DNA of 64,000 bases. Origin: Proteus terrae (lineage in GTDB: Bacteria > Pseudomonadota > Gammaproteobacteria > Enterobacterales > Enterobacteriaceae). Shown here in pieces: positions 37,868 to 47,377 of the stretch; position 1 is the stretch's first letter; the number at the start of each line of letters is the position of its first letter. The stretch is from positions 124,001 to 188,000 of the forward strand of contig NZ_PENS01000005.1 in NCBI RefSeq assembly GCF_003144325.1. Reading direction: 5' to 3'. The notes below the pieces were generated by a model. That model did not search any database and was not told the origin of the DNA. It saw only the letters and a program-made list of their open reading frames with translations. Position numbers and translations under genes: made by a program.

Positions 37868-40800
37868 ATGGACGACTTTTTGGTGCTCATCGTTACAATA
37901 TTTGTCGTGGTGTCTTTGTATTGGCAATACCACTCTTATACAAATAGCAATTCATTGCTGTATCGAATTAAACAGCTTGAAGAAAAACTTATTGAGCAAC
38001 AAGAGAAATTATTTAAGTTATTAAATAAAGACAAAACTGTGGATATTCTCACAGAGTGTGACGCTCAGAAAAGCGAAGTTAAGGATTTATCTCATGATAT
38101 AAAAAGAGAGCCTCAACCAACAGTTTCAACCGATTCAACTTATCAACCCAAAACCGTTGACCCTAAAACAGTTGAACCTACTAAGACAACAGAGCATGTG
38201 CAAAATAAGGCGGAGAGCAAAGAAACGCCAGCATATCAACGCGCACAAGCATCACAAGAAACGGCATTTAATAAAGTTTCTCCTAAAGAAGAAAAACCAG
38301 TTGTTCAATCTTCTATGGTTAATGATATTAACCTTGAAAACAAACAATCTAATAAGACAGAAATATCAACAGTTCCTACACCTAAAGAGCCTGAATCTTA
38401 TCAACCTAAGGTAGCAACGAGTCGTTTTGCTCATCATTATCAAAAAGAAGCGAAACAAACATCTATTGAACCTGTATCAGAACCACGTGTGGAAAATAGA
38501 GCAAATGTGGCAAGTGCTAGCCTTGCGGGATCTGAAACAGGTCATTTAAAAAGTGCTACACCTCAATCAAATAGACCAGCATCGCAATATAGACCTGCTT
38601 TAAATTCTCGCCCAAAACGTCAACAGAAATCGATTTTGGGACTTATTTGGAATTGGGTAGTAACAGGAAATCCGCTGGCTAAAATAGGGATGTTATTGCT
38701 CTTTTTTGGTCTGTCTTATTTACTTAAATACAGTATTGAGAATGAGCTTATCTCAGCATCAACACGCTTAATGATGGCTGGAACAGGATGCTTGGCCTTA
38801 TTAGGTATTGGCTGGTGGCTTAGAAAGAAAAACTTGATATATGCATTAATTTTGCAAGGTGGTGGCATTGGTGGGTTTTATATTACTATTTTTGCCGCAA
38901 CTAAAATTTATGATTTTATTCCTATTGGTATTGCTCTCGCGATTATGGTGTTTATCTGCTTGGTCAGTGTAAGTTTGGCAGTTATTCATCGAGCCATTAG
39001 TTTAGCTATATTAGCCTCGCTTGGCGGTTATTTAGCACCTGTTTTATTGTCTACTGGTGATAACAATTATGTTGGGTTGTTTAGCTATTATCTTATCCTT
39101 TCAATTGGCATTCTTATTATCAGTCATTGGCAAGTTTGGCGTTTATTAAATCTTATTGGTTTTGCTTTTACTTTTGGTATTGGTTTTATATGGGCGATAC
39201 CTAATTACACTCATGCCGATTATTTACCTTGCCAGCTATTTTTAATTGCAAATTGGTTGATTTTTGGTGTTGCAACGGAGCTTTCAACATTAAAAAACAA
39301 ACTGAAACTTAATATTTCTTTTGATGCCACATTACTATTTGGTACACCATTAATTGGTTTTATCTTCCAACATCGATTAGCTTCAGAATGGGAATATGGC
39401 GTTGCTATTGCTTCATCGCTTTGTGGATTAGCATATTTCGCACTAAGTTGGTTTGTGCTTAAGCGTTATCGTGAAGAGGGTAAATTGCTGGCGATTGCCT
39501 TCTTTATGCTCTCTGCTACTTTTGCCACTTTAGCTGTACCATTTGCATTCTCTGCTGAATGGACATCGATTGTATGGGCTATTGAAGGGGTGATGATCCT
39601 TGCATTTTCTGTTTTACAGCAGCAAAAGAAACCCGCTATTGCAGGGACTCTTTTAGTTGCAGTTTCCTTTATTTTATTGTTCAACATGCCTGTTACCTTG
39701 TTAGGTGATTGGCTAATGATCGTAATACAAGTAATCGCTGTATTTGCTGTTGCAGTACTGTGGTATCGAGCTAAGTTTACTAATATTGATAATCAAACTA
39801 TTGGATATGTAGCACTATTTATCTCTGTTGTAAGTTGGGGATATAGCGTTTTACTTTTACAAGAGTATGGCGAATATTGGCTCTATCCAGAGGTAAAATC
39901 CATTACCTTTGCATTTATTCTTATTAGCTGTTGGGGCATGTTCTTTGCGGGTAAGAAAACCCTATTTTCTGAGTTGGCAAGTTGCTCTATTTTATTATGG
40001 CCAATGTCAGCACTTATTATGTTGGTCTACATCTATCTCGCAGGTTCGCTAATTGATAATTGGTTAAGTGCGATTATCTGGATTGCAATTTTTGCAAGTG
40101 GTTTCTACTTGCTTAAAGTAAATACGTTATTGCCGAAACAAAGGATCAATAAAGCGTTGATCCATATTATGCATCTTGTCTTTATTGGTATTTTCTTATT
40201 TACTGAAATTATTTGGTTGCTGGATGTTACGTACCTTTATGTGAGCTTACATTTTGCAAGCGTTATTCTTGCTATAAGTTTATTTATTGCAATAAGCTAT
40301 ATGTTAGCAATGGGAGTTAATTGGATAAAAGAGTACCAAAATACTTATTGGTTAGTTACTTTACCGGCTTTAGGATTACTGGCACTTTCTTTAATCTTTG
40401 CGAACTTTAATAACGGTACTGAAGGTGGAATTAAATTTATTCCATTATTTAACTTGATGGATCTAATGGGTATTGTTGGAATATGGGTTGGCTATAAATT
40501 TATTTCAGTAATAAAACAGTCACCTAAGTATCAAGCATTATTGCAGAATAACTTACCGGTATTTAATTACATTATTCCTGCTATGATTTTCTGGTGGGCA
40601 AACGGTATTTTATTAAGAGGGTTAGTCTTTGCAACAGATATTGATTGGTCGAGTTATGCAATCATTAATTCCAAAGTGATCCAAACAGTATTAGCCATTA
40701 TTTGGGCGATTACGGCATTAGTGACTATGGTAATGGCGACACGTAAGAAGTCACGCTCACAATGGTTTATTGGTGGTGTACTATTGGCTGTGGTTATCGC

Positions 40801-40942
40801 TAAACTCTTCCTAATTGATACATCATTAAGTAGTGGATTGCTGAGAGCATTGGCCTTTATTGGTGTTGCAATATTGATTTTATTAATCGGGTATTTCTCA
40901 CCATTACCGCCGAAAAAACAAACTAACAATACAAGTGTGTAA
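37868..40942 (+). CDS. DUF2339-family giant membrane protein
   Basis: A 1024-aa inner-membrane protein. It has one N-terminal hydrophobic segment (about 4-22), a coiled-coil stretch (about 28-50, IKQLEEKLIEQQEKLFKLL), and a long hydrophilic Pro/Gln/Thr/Lys-rich linker to about residue 250. Then come about 25 or more membrane segments (about 265-1010). The region LAKIGMLLLFFGLSYLLKYSIEN and GGLGGFY-like QGGGIGGFYITIFA mark DUF2339. Function is unknown; family members may act in envelope stress or polysaccharide processes. It starts at ATG 37868 with AGGATTAGG upstream and is a single-gene unit. Confidence 0.85.
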   Translation: MDDFLVLIVTIFVVVSLYWQYHSYTNSNSLLYRIKQLEEKLIEQQEKLFKLLNKDKTVDILTECDAQKSEVKDLSHDIKREPQPTVSTDSTYQPKTVDPKTVEPTKTTEHVQNKAESKETPAYQRAQASQETAFNKVSPKEEKPVVQSSMVNDINLENKQSNKTEISTVPTPKEPESYQPKVATSRFAHHYQKEAKQTSIEPVSEPRVENRANVASASLAGSETGHLKSATPQSNRPASQYRPALNSRPKRQQKSILGLIWNWVVTGNPLAKIGMLLLFFGLSYLLKYSIENELISASTRLMMAGTGCLALLGIGWWLRKKNLIYALILQGGGIGGFYITIFAATKIYDFIPIGIALAIMVFICLVSVSLAVIHRAISLAILASLGGYLAPVLLSTGDNNYVGLFSYYLILSIGILIISHWQVWRLLNLIGFAFTFGIGFIWAIPNYTHADYLPCQLFLIANWLIFGVATELSTLKNKLKLNISFDATLLFGTPLIGFIFQHRLASEWEYGVAIASSLCGLAYFALSWFVLKRYREEGKLLAIAFFMLSATFATLAVPFAFSAEWTSIVWAIEGVMILAFSVLQQQKKPAIAGTLLVAVSFILLFNMPVTLLGDWLMIVIQVIAVFAVAVLWYRAKFTNIDNQTIGYVALFISVVSWGYSVLLLQEYGEYWLYPEVKSITFAFILISCWGMFFAGKKTLFSELASCSILLWPMSALIMLVYIYLAGSLIDNWLSAIIWIAIFASGFYLLKVNTLLPKQRINKALIHIMHLVFIGIFLFTEIIWLLDVTYLYVSLHFASVILAISLFIAISYMLAMGVNWIKEYQNTYWLVTLPALGLLALSLIFANFNNGTEGGIKFIPLFNLMDLMGIVGIWVGYKFISVIKQSPKYQALLQNNLPVFNYIIPAMIFWWANGILLRGLVFATDIDWSSYAIINSKVIQTVLAIIWAITALVTMVMATRKKSRSQWFIGGVLLAVVIAKLFLIDTSLSSGLLRALAFIGVAILILLIGYFSPLPPKKQTNNTSV

Positions 40943-41038
40943 GTCATGTTTTAGCTTGTGTTGTGTTTATTTTATTAATTAAATCATGCGTATAATCTTA
41001 AATGGTTAGTGCATGATTTAACGAAAAGGAGAGTTATA

Positions 41039-41443
41039 ATGCATCAAGGTCAATGTTTATGCGGTAAAGTTAAACTATCGACAGCACAAGATATATCTGC
41101 GCTCAGTGTTTGTCATTGTAGTATGTGTTTGCGTTGGAATGGTGGTCCTGGTTTTTCAATTGATTGTAAATCAGATTTGAGGATTGAAGGTGAAGAAAAT
41201 ATAACACGCTATGATTCATCTTTATGGGGAGAACGAGCATTTTGTAAGCATTGTGGCTCTCATCTTTTTTATCATTTAAAAGAAACCAATACTTACTATG
41301 CATCAGCAGGATTATTCCCTGATGCAAAAGAAAGTAAACTAACAATACAAATTTATATAGATAGCAAACCTCTTTATTATAATTTTGTAGAAAAAACACC
41401 AATGCTAACAGAGCAAGAGATTATTAGTATGTTTAATAAATAA
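41039..41443 (+). CDS. GFA-family (glutathione-dependent formaldehyde-activating-like) zinc protein
   Basis: A 134-aa zinc-binding protein with the GFA pattern: CLCGKVKL, CHCSMCLRWNGG and FCKHCGSHLFY (two Zn sites). Founding members were proposed to bind S-hydroxymethylglutathione, but most GFA proteins are uncharacterised. ATG 41039 is preferred to an in-frame start 30 nt upstream because AAGGAG is 7 nt before it. It is followed by a hairpin (AAGACTC / GAGTCTT at 41483-41507) with a T-rich tail. Confidence 0.85.
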   Translation: MHQGQCLCGKVKLSTAQDISALSVCHCSMCLRWNGGPGFSIDCKSDLRIEGEENITRYDSSLWGERAFCKHCGSHLFYHLKETNTYYASAGLFPDAKESKLTIQIYIDSKPLYYNFVEKTPMLTEQEIISMFNK

Positions 41444-41482
41444 TATTTTAATTTATTAGTTTTTTGGATTTTTTATTCTTTT

Positions 41483-41510
41483 AAGACTCTTTTCTATATG
41501 AGTCTTTTCT
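41483..41510 (+). terminator. Terminator of the GFA gene
   Basis: Stem AAGACTC / GAGTCTT around a T-rich loop, followed by TTTCTT, 40 nt after the stop. Confidence 0.65.
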
Positions 41511-41652
41511 TATGATTTTATTAAATAAATATTAATTAATGCTAAGAAAGAGGTAGGTTGCTATTTTTTATTATAGTATGATCTTTTCTTTAAAATTTAT
41601 AACAAGTTAATCTAATTTTTTTGTTATGTTTTGATTTAAAAGGAGAGTGTTA

Positions 41653-42312
41653 TTGATAAATACATTGATAATAAGTCGAGTTGAAATATTTAGCTTGGGA
41701 ATAAAAACACTTCTTAGTCAGATTAAAAAAATCAATATCCGAAAGGTGATGAATGATGAAAGTGATGCATTTCGTTATTGTCGACAATTTTCGGTTAATC
41801 TTATTATTATTTATTCAGCACCTTCAGTATCATTAATTGATTCTATAAAAAGAATAAAGCGATCATCTTTATCAATTAAAATTATTGTTATTTCACCAAA
41901 AACAGACTCTATATTATCAATAACGCTTCTTCAATTAGGTATTGAAGGCTTTATTGTCGTTGATACTTCTTGTGAAAATATTCTGCAAGCTATTCGGCAA
42001 GTTTGTATCGGTCAACGATATATAAGCCAAGAGTTAGCTATGGAAATCGCACTCACAAAATTACAGCAAGAATTAAATCCGTTACATCATCTATCTGAAC
42101 GAGAATTGCAAATTATGTCGATGATCATCAGAGGAAAAAAAATCGCACAAATTGCAAGAGAGCTGAATATTAATACAAAAACAGTAAATAGCTATCGTTA
42201 TCGAATGTTTAGTAAACTTAAAATCTCAGGTGATGTAGAATTAACACATATAGCAATACGTTATGGGTTAATTGAGATAGAGAGTCATTTACAAAGTGGA
42301 AGACAAATTTGA
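41653..42312 (+). CDS. uvrY: UvrY homologue with degenerate receiver domain
   Basis: A 219-aa two-domain response regulator in the conserved uvrY-uvrC-pgsA order. TTG 41653 is the chosen start: AAGGAG is 7 nt upstream and MINTLII lines up with E. coli MINVLLV (a GTG at 41647 would have almost no spacer). The LuxR HTH is nearly identical to E. coli UvrY ([29 protein letters not shown]). The receiver is not: the acidic pair D8-D9 is S8-R9, the phospho-acceptor D54 is Y54 ([10 protein letters not shown]), and the conserved Lys is replaced (FIVVDTS). Ordinary BarA-type phosphorylation is therefore not possible. The frame overlaps uvrC by 17 nt and is intact, so this looks like a functional but rewired regulator. 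Confidence 0.87.
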   Translation: MINTLIISRVEIFSLGIKTLLSQIKKINIRKVMNDESDAFRYCRQFSVNLIIIYSAPSVSLIDSIKRIKRSSLSIKIIVISPKTDSILSITLLQLGIEGFIVVDTSCENILQAIRQVCIGQRYISQELAMEIALTKLQQELNPLHHLSERELQIMSMIIRGKKIAQIARELNINTKTVNSYRYRMFSKLKISGDVELTHIAIRYGLIEIESHLQSGRQI

Positions 42313-44128
42313 CGCCAAAGCATTCTTAAGCCGAGTCACAAATAAACCGGGTGTTTATCGGATGTATGATGCGACAGACACAGTAATTTATGTTGGCAAA
42401 GCTAAAGATCTGAAAAAAAGGCTTTCGAGCTATTTCCGCACACAAGTAAATAGCCGTAAGACCGAAGCTTTAGTGAAGTGCATCACCAATATTGATGTCA
42501 CGATCACCCATACAGAAACAGAAGCTTTATTGCTTGAACATAGCTACATCCAGCGTTATCAACCTCGCTATAATGTGTTGTTACGCGATGATAAATCCTA
42601 TCCTTATATCTATTTAAGTGGTGATAAACACCCTAGACTTGCTAGTTACCGCGGTGCAAAACATGCTAAAGGGGAATATTTTGGGCCTTTTCCTAACTCC
42701 TTTGCAGTGAGAGAAACATTGGCATTAATGCAAAAATTGTTTCCTATTCGTCAATGCGAAGACAGTGTGTATCGCAATCGTTCAAGGCCTTGTTTGCAAT
42801 ATCAAATTGGGCGCTGTCTTGCACCTTGTGTAAAAGGCTATGTTTCTGATGAAGAATATGCCCAACAAGTTAATTATGTGCGGCTTTTTCTTTCAGGTGA
42901 TGATTCGCAAGTTATTGACGGATTGGTTAAACGTATGGAAGAAGCAAGCCAAGATCTACGTTTTGAAGAGGCGGCTCGCATTCGTGATCAAATCCAAGCG
43001 GTAAGGCAAGTGACTGAAAAACAATTTGTCGCCAATATTGGTGATGATCTTGATGTGATCAGTGTCGCTTTTAATGGTGCGATTGCTTGTGTTTATGTGC
43101 TCTTTTTCCGTCAAGGTAAAGTGTTAGGAAGTCGGAGCTATTTTCCTAAAGTCCCCGCAAATACCTCAATTGATGAAGTTGTTCAGACTTTTATTGGCCA
43201 ATTTTATTTACAAGGTAGTGCAATTCGAACTTTACCAACTGAAATCTTGCTTGATTTTAATTTAGAAGATAAAGCCATTCTTTCTGAGTCAATTTCTTCA
43301 ATAGCGGGGCGAAAAATTCAAATTCAAACAAAACCGCGTGGTGATAGAGCTCGTTATTTAAAATTAGCCAGAACAAATGCAGCAACAGCATTGGCTTCAA
43401 AACAAGTCGAACAATCGACAATTTCACAACGTTATACCTCATTGATGTCTCTTCTTGGTATGAAAGAGATAAAACGAATGGAATGTTTTGATATTAGTCA
43501 CACTATGGGAGAGCAAACTGTGGCTTCATGTGTAGTATTTGACATGAATGGCCCATTAAAATCTGAATATAGGCGCTATAATATCAGTGGTATTACTCCT
43601 GGTGATGATTATGCGGCGATGAATCAGGTGCTCACTCGACGTTATGGTAAATCATTAGAAGAGACTAAGGTTCCAGATATTATCTTTATCGATGGTGGTA
43701 AAGGGCAATTAGCACAAGCAATAGAGGTATTTGATTCTCTTGATGTTGATTGGGACAAATCACACCCGAAATTAATAGGTGTCGCAAAAGGGAGTGATCG
43801 TAAAGCAGGGCTTGAAACCTTGTTTTTTGTGCCTGAAGGTGAAGGAATGGCATTACCTTCTGATTCACCTGCGTTGCATTTGATCCAACATATTCGTGAT
43901 GAATCGCATCGTCATGCAATAACGGGACATCGTCAGCGTAGAGCAAAAGTGAAAAATACCAGTTCGTTAGAATCTATTGAAGGTGTAGGGCCTAAGCGCC
44001 GTCAAATGTTGTTGAAATATATGGGAGGGCTACAAGCTTTGCGAGACGCAAGTGTTGAAGAAATTGCGAAAGTCCCCACAATTTCGACTGCATTAGCAGA
44101 AAAAATTTTTAATGCGTTGAAACACTAA
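42296..44128 (+). CDS. uvrC: UvrABC excinuclease subunit C
   Basis: Dual-incision endonuclease of nucleotide-excision repair, 610 aa, starting at GTG 42296 within uvrY. The GIY-YIG domain (about 1-95; [26 protein letters not shown]), a Cys-rich region ([13 protein letters not shown]), the UVR motif ([14 protein letters not shown]), the RNase-H-like C-terminal nuclease ([26 protein letters not shown]) and the C-terminal HhH pair ([13 protein letters not shown]) are all present. It follows E. coli UvrC closely along its full length. Confidence 0.98.
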   Translation: MEDKFDAKAFLSRVTNKPGVYRMYDATDTVIYVGKAKDLKKRLSSYFRTQVNSRKTEALVKCITNIDVTITHTETEALLLEHSYIQRYQPRYNVLLRDDKSYPYIYLSGDKHPRLASYRGAKHAKGEYFGPFPNSFAVRETLALMQKLFPIRQCEDSVYRNRSRPCLQYQIGRCLAPCVKGYVSDEEYAQQVNYVRLFLSGDDSQVIDGLVKRMEEASQDLRFEEAARIRDQIQAVRQVTEKQFVANIGDDLDVISVAFNGAIACVYVLFFRQGKVLGSRSYFPKVPANTSIDEVVQTFIGQFYLQGSAIRTLPTEILLDFNLEDKAILSESISSIAGRKIQIQTKPRGDRARYLKLARTNAATALASKQVEQSTISQRYTSLMSLLGMKEIKRMECFDISHTMGEQTVASCVVFDMNGPLKSEYRRYNISGITPGDDYAAMNQVLTRRYGKSLEETKVPDIIFIDGGKGQLAQAIEVFDSLDVDWDKSHPKLIGVAKGSDRKAGLETLFFVPEGEGMALPSDSPALHLIQHIRDESHRHAITGHRQRRAKVKNTSSLESIEGVGPKRRQMLLKYMGGLQALRDASVEEIAKVPTISTALAEKIFNALKH

Positions 44129-44183
44129 GTGTATTGATGCACCATATTAATAACTCTCACTTTTCTAGGTCGTGTAGAACGCT

Positions 44184-44732
44184 ATGCAACTAAATATCCC
44201 AACTTGGCTAACTCTATTTCGTGTCGCACTAATCCCATTCTTTGTTTTGGTGTTTTATTTACCATTCAAAGATGCTCCATTAGTTTGCGCTATTATTTTT
44301 ATGGTAGCAGCTGCAACTGACTGGTTTGATGGTTTTTTAGCACGTAGATGGAAACAAACTACTCGCTTCGGGGCTTTTCTTGACCCAGTAGCGGATAAAG
44401 TAATGGTTGCAACAGCACTTGTTTTAATTACTGAATACTATCATGAGTGGTGGATAACCTTACCCGCAGCAACCATGATTGCTCGTGAAATTATCATCTC
44501 TTCACTAAGAGAATGGATGGCTGAATTAGGAAAGCGTAATAGTGTTGCAGTTTCTTGGATAGGAAAAGTGAAGACGACCGCACAAATGGGTTCACTGGTT
44601 GTGTTATTATGGCGTCCTACTGTTGAAGCGGAGTGGTTTGGATTCGCTTTATTATATATTGCAACCGTGCTGACATTCTGGTCAATGTTTCAATATTTGA
44701 GCGCTGCATGGTCAGATTTGCGTGAAGGTTGA
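44184..44732 (+). CDS. pgsA: CDP-diacylglycerol-glycerol-3-phosphate 3-phosphatidyltransferase
   Basis: Inner-membrane enzyme for phosphatidylglycerol synthesis, 182 aa. The CDP-alcohol phosphotransferase motif is [27 protein letters not shown] (positions about 43-69), with multiple membrane segments around it. It is 55 nt downstream of uvrC and immediately upstream of the tRNA cluster, the same order as in E. coli (uvrY-uvrC-pgsA-glyW-cysT-leuZ). Confidence 0.97.
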   Translation: MQLNIPTWLTLFRVALIPFFVLVFYLPFKDAPLVCAIIFMVAAATDWFDGFLARRWKQTTRFGAFLDPVADKVMVATALVLITEYYHEWWITLPAATMIAREIIISSLREWMAELGKRNSVAVSWIGKVKTTAQMGSLVVLLWRPTVEAEWFGFALLYIATVLTFWSMFQYLSAAWSDLREG

Positions 44733-44782
44733 TCGAAATGACTGAAAATTCACCGAACAGTCAAAAAGATGCAAATATAGTG

Positions 44783-44810
44783 TTGACTAGATTCAGGAAA
44801 TCAGTAGAAT
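44783..44810 (+). promoter_or_regulatory. Promoter of the tRNA cluster
   Basis: TTGACT at 44783-44788, a 16-bp spacer, and TAGAAT at 44805-44810, followed by GC-containing discriminator sequence; about 63 nt before the first tRNA. Confidence 0.7.
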
Positions 44811-44873
44811 GCAACGCATCGAAAGGCACAACGGTTTACGGAAATAAATAAGTAAATCAGCAAGTTCGGTAAA

Positions 44874-44949
<76 letters not shown>

Positions 44950-44974
44950 ATCTCTAATGAGATTGAGTAGTTGA

Positions 44975-45048
44975 GGCGCGTTGGCAGAGTGGTCATGCAG
45001 CGGATTGCAAATCCGTGTACCTCGGTTCGATTCCGGGACGCGCCTCCA
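44975..45048 (+). tRNA. cysT: tRNA-Cys (GCA)
   Basis: A 74-nt tRNA with acceptor GGCGCGT paired to ACGCGCC, anticodon loop TTGCAAA and T-arm GGTTCGATTCC; CCA is encoded. Confidence 0.96.
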
Positions 45049-45053
45049 TTAAT

Positions 45054-45140
45054 GCCCAGGTGGTGAAATCGGTAGACACAAGGGATTTAAAATCCCTCGG
45101 CTGTAAGGCTGTGCGGGTTCAAGTCCCGCCCTGGGCACCA
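45054..45140 (+). tRNA. leuZ: tRNA-Leu (TAA), copy 1
   Basis: An 87-nt class II tRNA with acceptor GCCCAGG paired to CCTGGGC, long variable arm, anticodon TAA in TTTAAAA, T-arm GGTTCAAGTCC and encoded CCA. Identical to the two copies downstream. Confidence 0.96.
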
Positions 45141-45265
45141 ACTCTTCTAGATGAGAGTTTGGTGCAAAAAAGTCCATTATCAATGGCATTGGGAAATAAG
45201 TAATAAGTCGTCCATACCAGTATTTATCTTAGTAATAAGAATTTACGGGCGCACCACAGAATTTA

Positions 45266-45352
45266 GCCCAGGTGGTGAAATCGGTAGACACAAGGGATTT
45301 AAAATCCCTCGGCTGTAAGGCTGTGCGGGTTCAAGTCCCGCCCTGGGCACCA
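45266..45352 (+). tRNA. tRNA-Leu (TAA), copy 2
   Basis: Exact 87-nt copy of the first tRNA-Leu. It is followed directly by a terminator (CGGACCT / AGGTCCG with a T-run). Confidence 0.96.
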
Positions 45353-45361
45353 TACAAATAG

Positions 45362-45390
45362 CGGACCTTAACTTAGGTCCGTTTTTTCTT
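45362..45390 (+). terminator. Terminator after tRNA-Leu copy 2
   Basis: A 7-bp stem CGGACCT / AGGTCCG with a 6-nt loop and a T-run. Confidence 0.85.
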
Positions 45391-45519
45391 CCACTAGCGA
45401 CCAAGTTGGTGAGAGAAGAGCAAAAACTAAAGTTAGTTTAGAAGTAAATGCTTAAAATTTATTTGTTATCTATCTTGTTTGATAAACGGGTATTAAGCGT
45501 AACAAGTAAATACAATTTA

Positions 45520-45606
45520 GCCCAGGTGGTGAAATCGGTAGACACAAGGGATTTAAAATCCCTCGGCTGTAAGGCTGTGCGGGTTCAAGTCCCGCCCTGG
45601 GCACCA
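45520..45606 (+). tRNA. tRNA-Leu (TAA), copy 3
   Basis: Third exact 87-nt copy of tRNA-Leu(TAA) with encoded CCA. Its terminator is part of the direct repeat that flanks the island to its right. Confidence 0.96.
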
Positions 45607-45644
45607 TATAAAAAAACGGACCTCAATGAGGTCCGTTTTTTTAT
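45603..45644 (+). repeat. Left direct repeat (attL-like): tRNA-Leu CCA end plus terminator
   Basis: A 42-nt segment beginning ACCATATAAAA and containing the stem CGGACCTC / GAGGTCCG and T7AT. It recurs at 50379-50419 with one A fewer. It begins inside the encoded CCA end of tRNA-Leu copy 3, as expected for a tRNA-targeted integration site, and also serves as the tRNA terminator. Confidence 0.75.
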
Positions 45645-45649
45645 TGTCA

Positions 45650-46262
45650 GCCTTAAACCACCTCCTTAGGAGGTGGTGATTGACCCTGTGAGGCTATAGC
45701 CTGAAGGAAACCCATGTTAAAAAACTATCTCTTACTCACCACAAGTAAAGAGGAAATAACATGGGTTTATACAGAAGTTCATCACATGTGTATTGGCGTT
45801 GCAAATATCATCTAGTTTGGACACCTAAATATCGTTATAAGATATTGAAAGATAAAGTAGGAAAATAGCTTTATAGAACAATTTATATTCTCTGCAATAT
45901 GAAAGACTGTGAAGTATTGGAGCTAAATGTTCAGCCAGACCATGTACATTTAGTTGTAATGATCCCACCTAAACTATCAATATCAACACTAATGGGAGTC
46001 CTGAAAGGACGTAGTGCGATAAGGTTATATAATCGATTTCCGCATATACGTAAGAAAATTTGGGGTAATCACTTTTGGGTTAGGGGATATTTTGCTGATA
46101 CGGTGGGGGTTAATGAAGCCATCATTAGGCGTTATGTAAGGCATCAGGATAAAGTTGATCAAGAGCTCGACCAACAAATGGAATTGTTGGAGGATTAATA
46201 AAGAATATAGCCCCCTTATAGGGGGCCCAATTTAAAGCCACCTCTTTTAGAGGTGGTATTTT
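45650..46262 (+). mobile_element. IS200/IS605-family insertion sequence
   Basis: An element of about 610 bp with the subterminal hairpins typical of IS200/IS605. The left one is a near-perfect palindrome with arms ACCACCTCCT (45657-45677), the right one CCACCTCT / AGAGGTGG (46238-46256), with a second hairpin CCCCCTTATAGGGGG at 46211-46225. It carries a single tnpA. No terminal inverted repeats or target duplications are expected in this family; exact ends are estimated. It abuts the left direct repeat of the island. Confidence 0.85.
45761..46198 (+). pseudogene. tnpA: tnpA of IS200/IS605 (Y1 HUH transposase), nonsense-mutated
   Basis: The frame from ATG 45761 (MGLYRSSSHVYWRCKYHLVW) to TAA 46198 is 145 codons, the usual TnpA length. 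It is interrupted by TAG at 45866-45868 (codon 36), where homologues that I remember have Glu, so a GAG-to-TAG change is likely. The remainder keeps the HUH motif (PDHVHLVV) and the catalytic-tyrosine region (IIRRYVRHQ). A start at ATG 45899 would give a 99-aa fragment with both motifs but no N-terminal part; it is probably inactive. Confidence 0.87.
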
Positions 46263-46966
46263 ACTTATGGATAATATTTTTCTCTTCATATTGGCACGGC
46301 AAAAACTTTAACCGTATCAATCGATAAGCTGATAAAAAGTGATATTTAATACTATCTTGAGCAACATGTTTGGATGGTCAATCAAACATGGTTAGCTCTG
46401 TTTAAAGTCTATCAGATATGGCTTGGTTGCTATACCAAAGTAAATTAAATTCTTTATCCATAATAATCACTTCTACCGGGTAAGCCATTTACACCTTCAA
46501 TTATTCTTATTCTGGATATTTATTAGCTGCTTAGTTAAAAGTAGCATCATTTGATGAGTATCGAGTAAGCGTCAGAGTATTTCATTCGACTCCTTATTAG
46601 CAATATCCCAAACTATTATTTCTATTTGGATCCTGCATTTTTGAACCGTGTCTGTTGTCCTTGCATCCATCAGATATTCATCGGTGATCTTAGAGAAAAT
46701 AAGATACAAGAGTGAGATGGGTAAATAGTTCGAATGACCCGAAGGAATAGCATAAAAAAGAAATCGGAGTGGATTAGAAAATCTTACACAACTATCAGAG
46801 CGATCAATGATCCTTACTTGTTTGAAATTAAGCCATTGACCATTTTTGTTGTTTAAAAAATTATTTTCAATAATTTTCAAAAAGAGATGAATATAAGGAA
46901 TATATGGTAAATAAATGTATATACTGAGGGTATTCAAATAAATGTTGTATTAGGTATTCCAGATTT
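46263..46966. other. Gap between the IS element and the Nudix gene
   Basis: About 700 bp. An open frame on the minus strand (46937-46572, 121 codons) has no convincing ribosome site or family resemblance. I see no RNA gene or operator; the stretch may be decayed island sequence. Confidence 0.4.
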
Positions 46967-47377
46967 ATGACTAAAAAAACTATTTATGTTGTTGCAGCTG
47001 CAATGTATAACGAAAAAAATGAAATATTTTGTGCCTTAAGATCTCAAAAAATGAGCTTACCAGGATTATGGGAATTCCCTGGAGGTAAAATCGAACCCGG
47101 TGAAACTCCTGAAGAGGCACTTAAACGAGAAATTCAAGAAGAATTAGGATGTGAAATACTGGTACAAGCACATATCGATACTCATTTACACGAATATGAA
47201 AATATAAATGTTAATTTAAGTGTTTATAAGTCAGTTCTTCAAAGTGGAAAGATTCAATTATACGAACATGAAAAAGGAATGTGGACTCCTATTTCTGAGC
47301 TACTAACTTTAAATTGGGCCCCCGCTGATATCTCTGCTGTTGAAAAAATCTTAAAAGAAGAGAGTCGCAATGCATAA
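46967..47377 (+). CDS. MutT-like Nudix hydrolase
   Basis: A 136-aa Nudix protein ((deoxy)nucleoside triphosphate pyrophosphohydrolase type). The 23-residue Nudix box is residues 39-61 (GGKIEPGETPEE, then REIQEELG) and is complete. WEFPGG and the C-terminal WAPADISAVEKIL fit the MutT/CTP pyrophosphohydrolase group. Its last 8 nt overlap the helicase gene start at 47370, so the two are translationally coupled. A Nudix protein beside a PLD-helicase-DUF3427 protein is a recurrent pair in mobile loci, which suggests a joint role in DNA defence or repair (inference). Confidence 0.85.
   Translation: MTKKTIYVVAAAMYNEKNEIFCALRSQKMSLPGLWEFPGGKIEPGETPEEALKREIQEELGCEILVQAHIDTHLHEYENINVNLSVYKSVLQSGKIQLYEHEKGMWTPISELLTLNWAPADISAVEKILKEESRNA

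Noticed and set aside
46572-46937. A 121-codon minus-strand frame in the island
   Set aside because: No family resemblance, no good ribosome site, and AT-rich low-complexity start; could not be supported as a gene.
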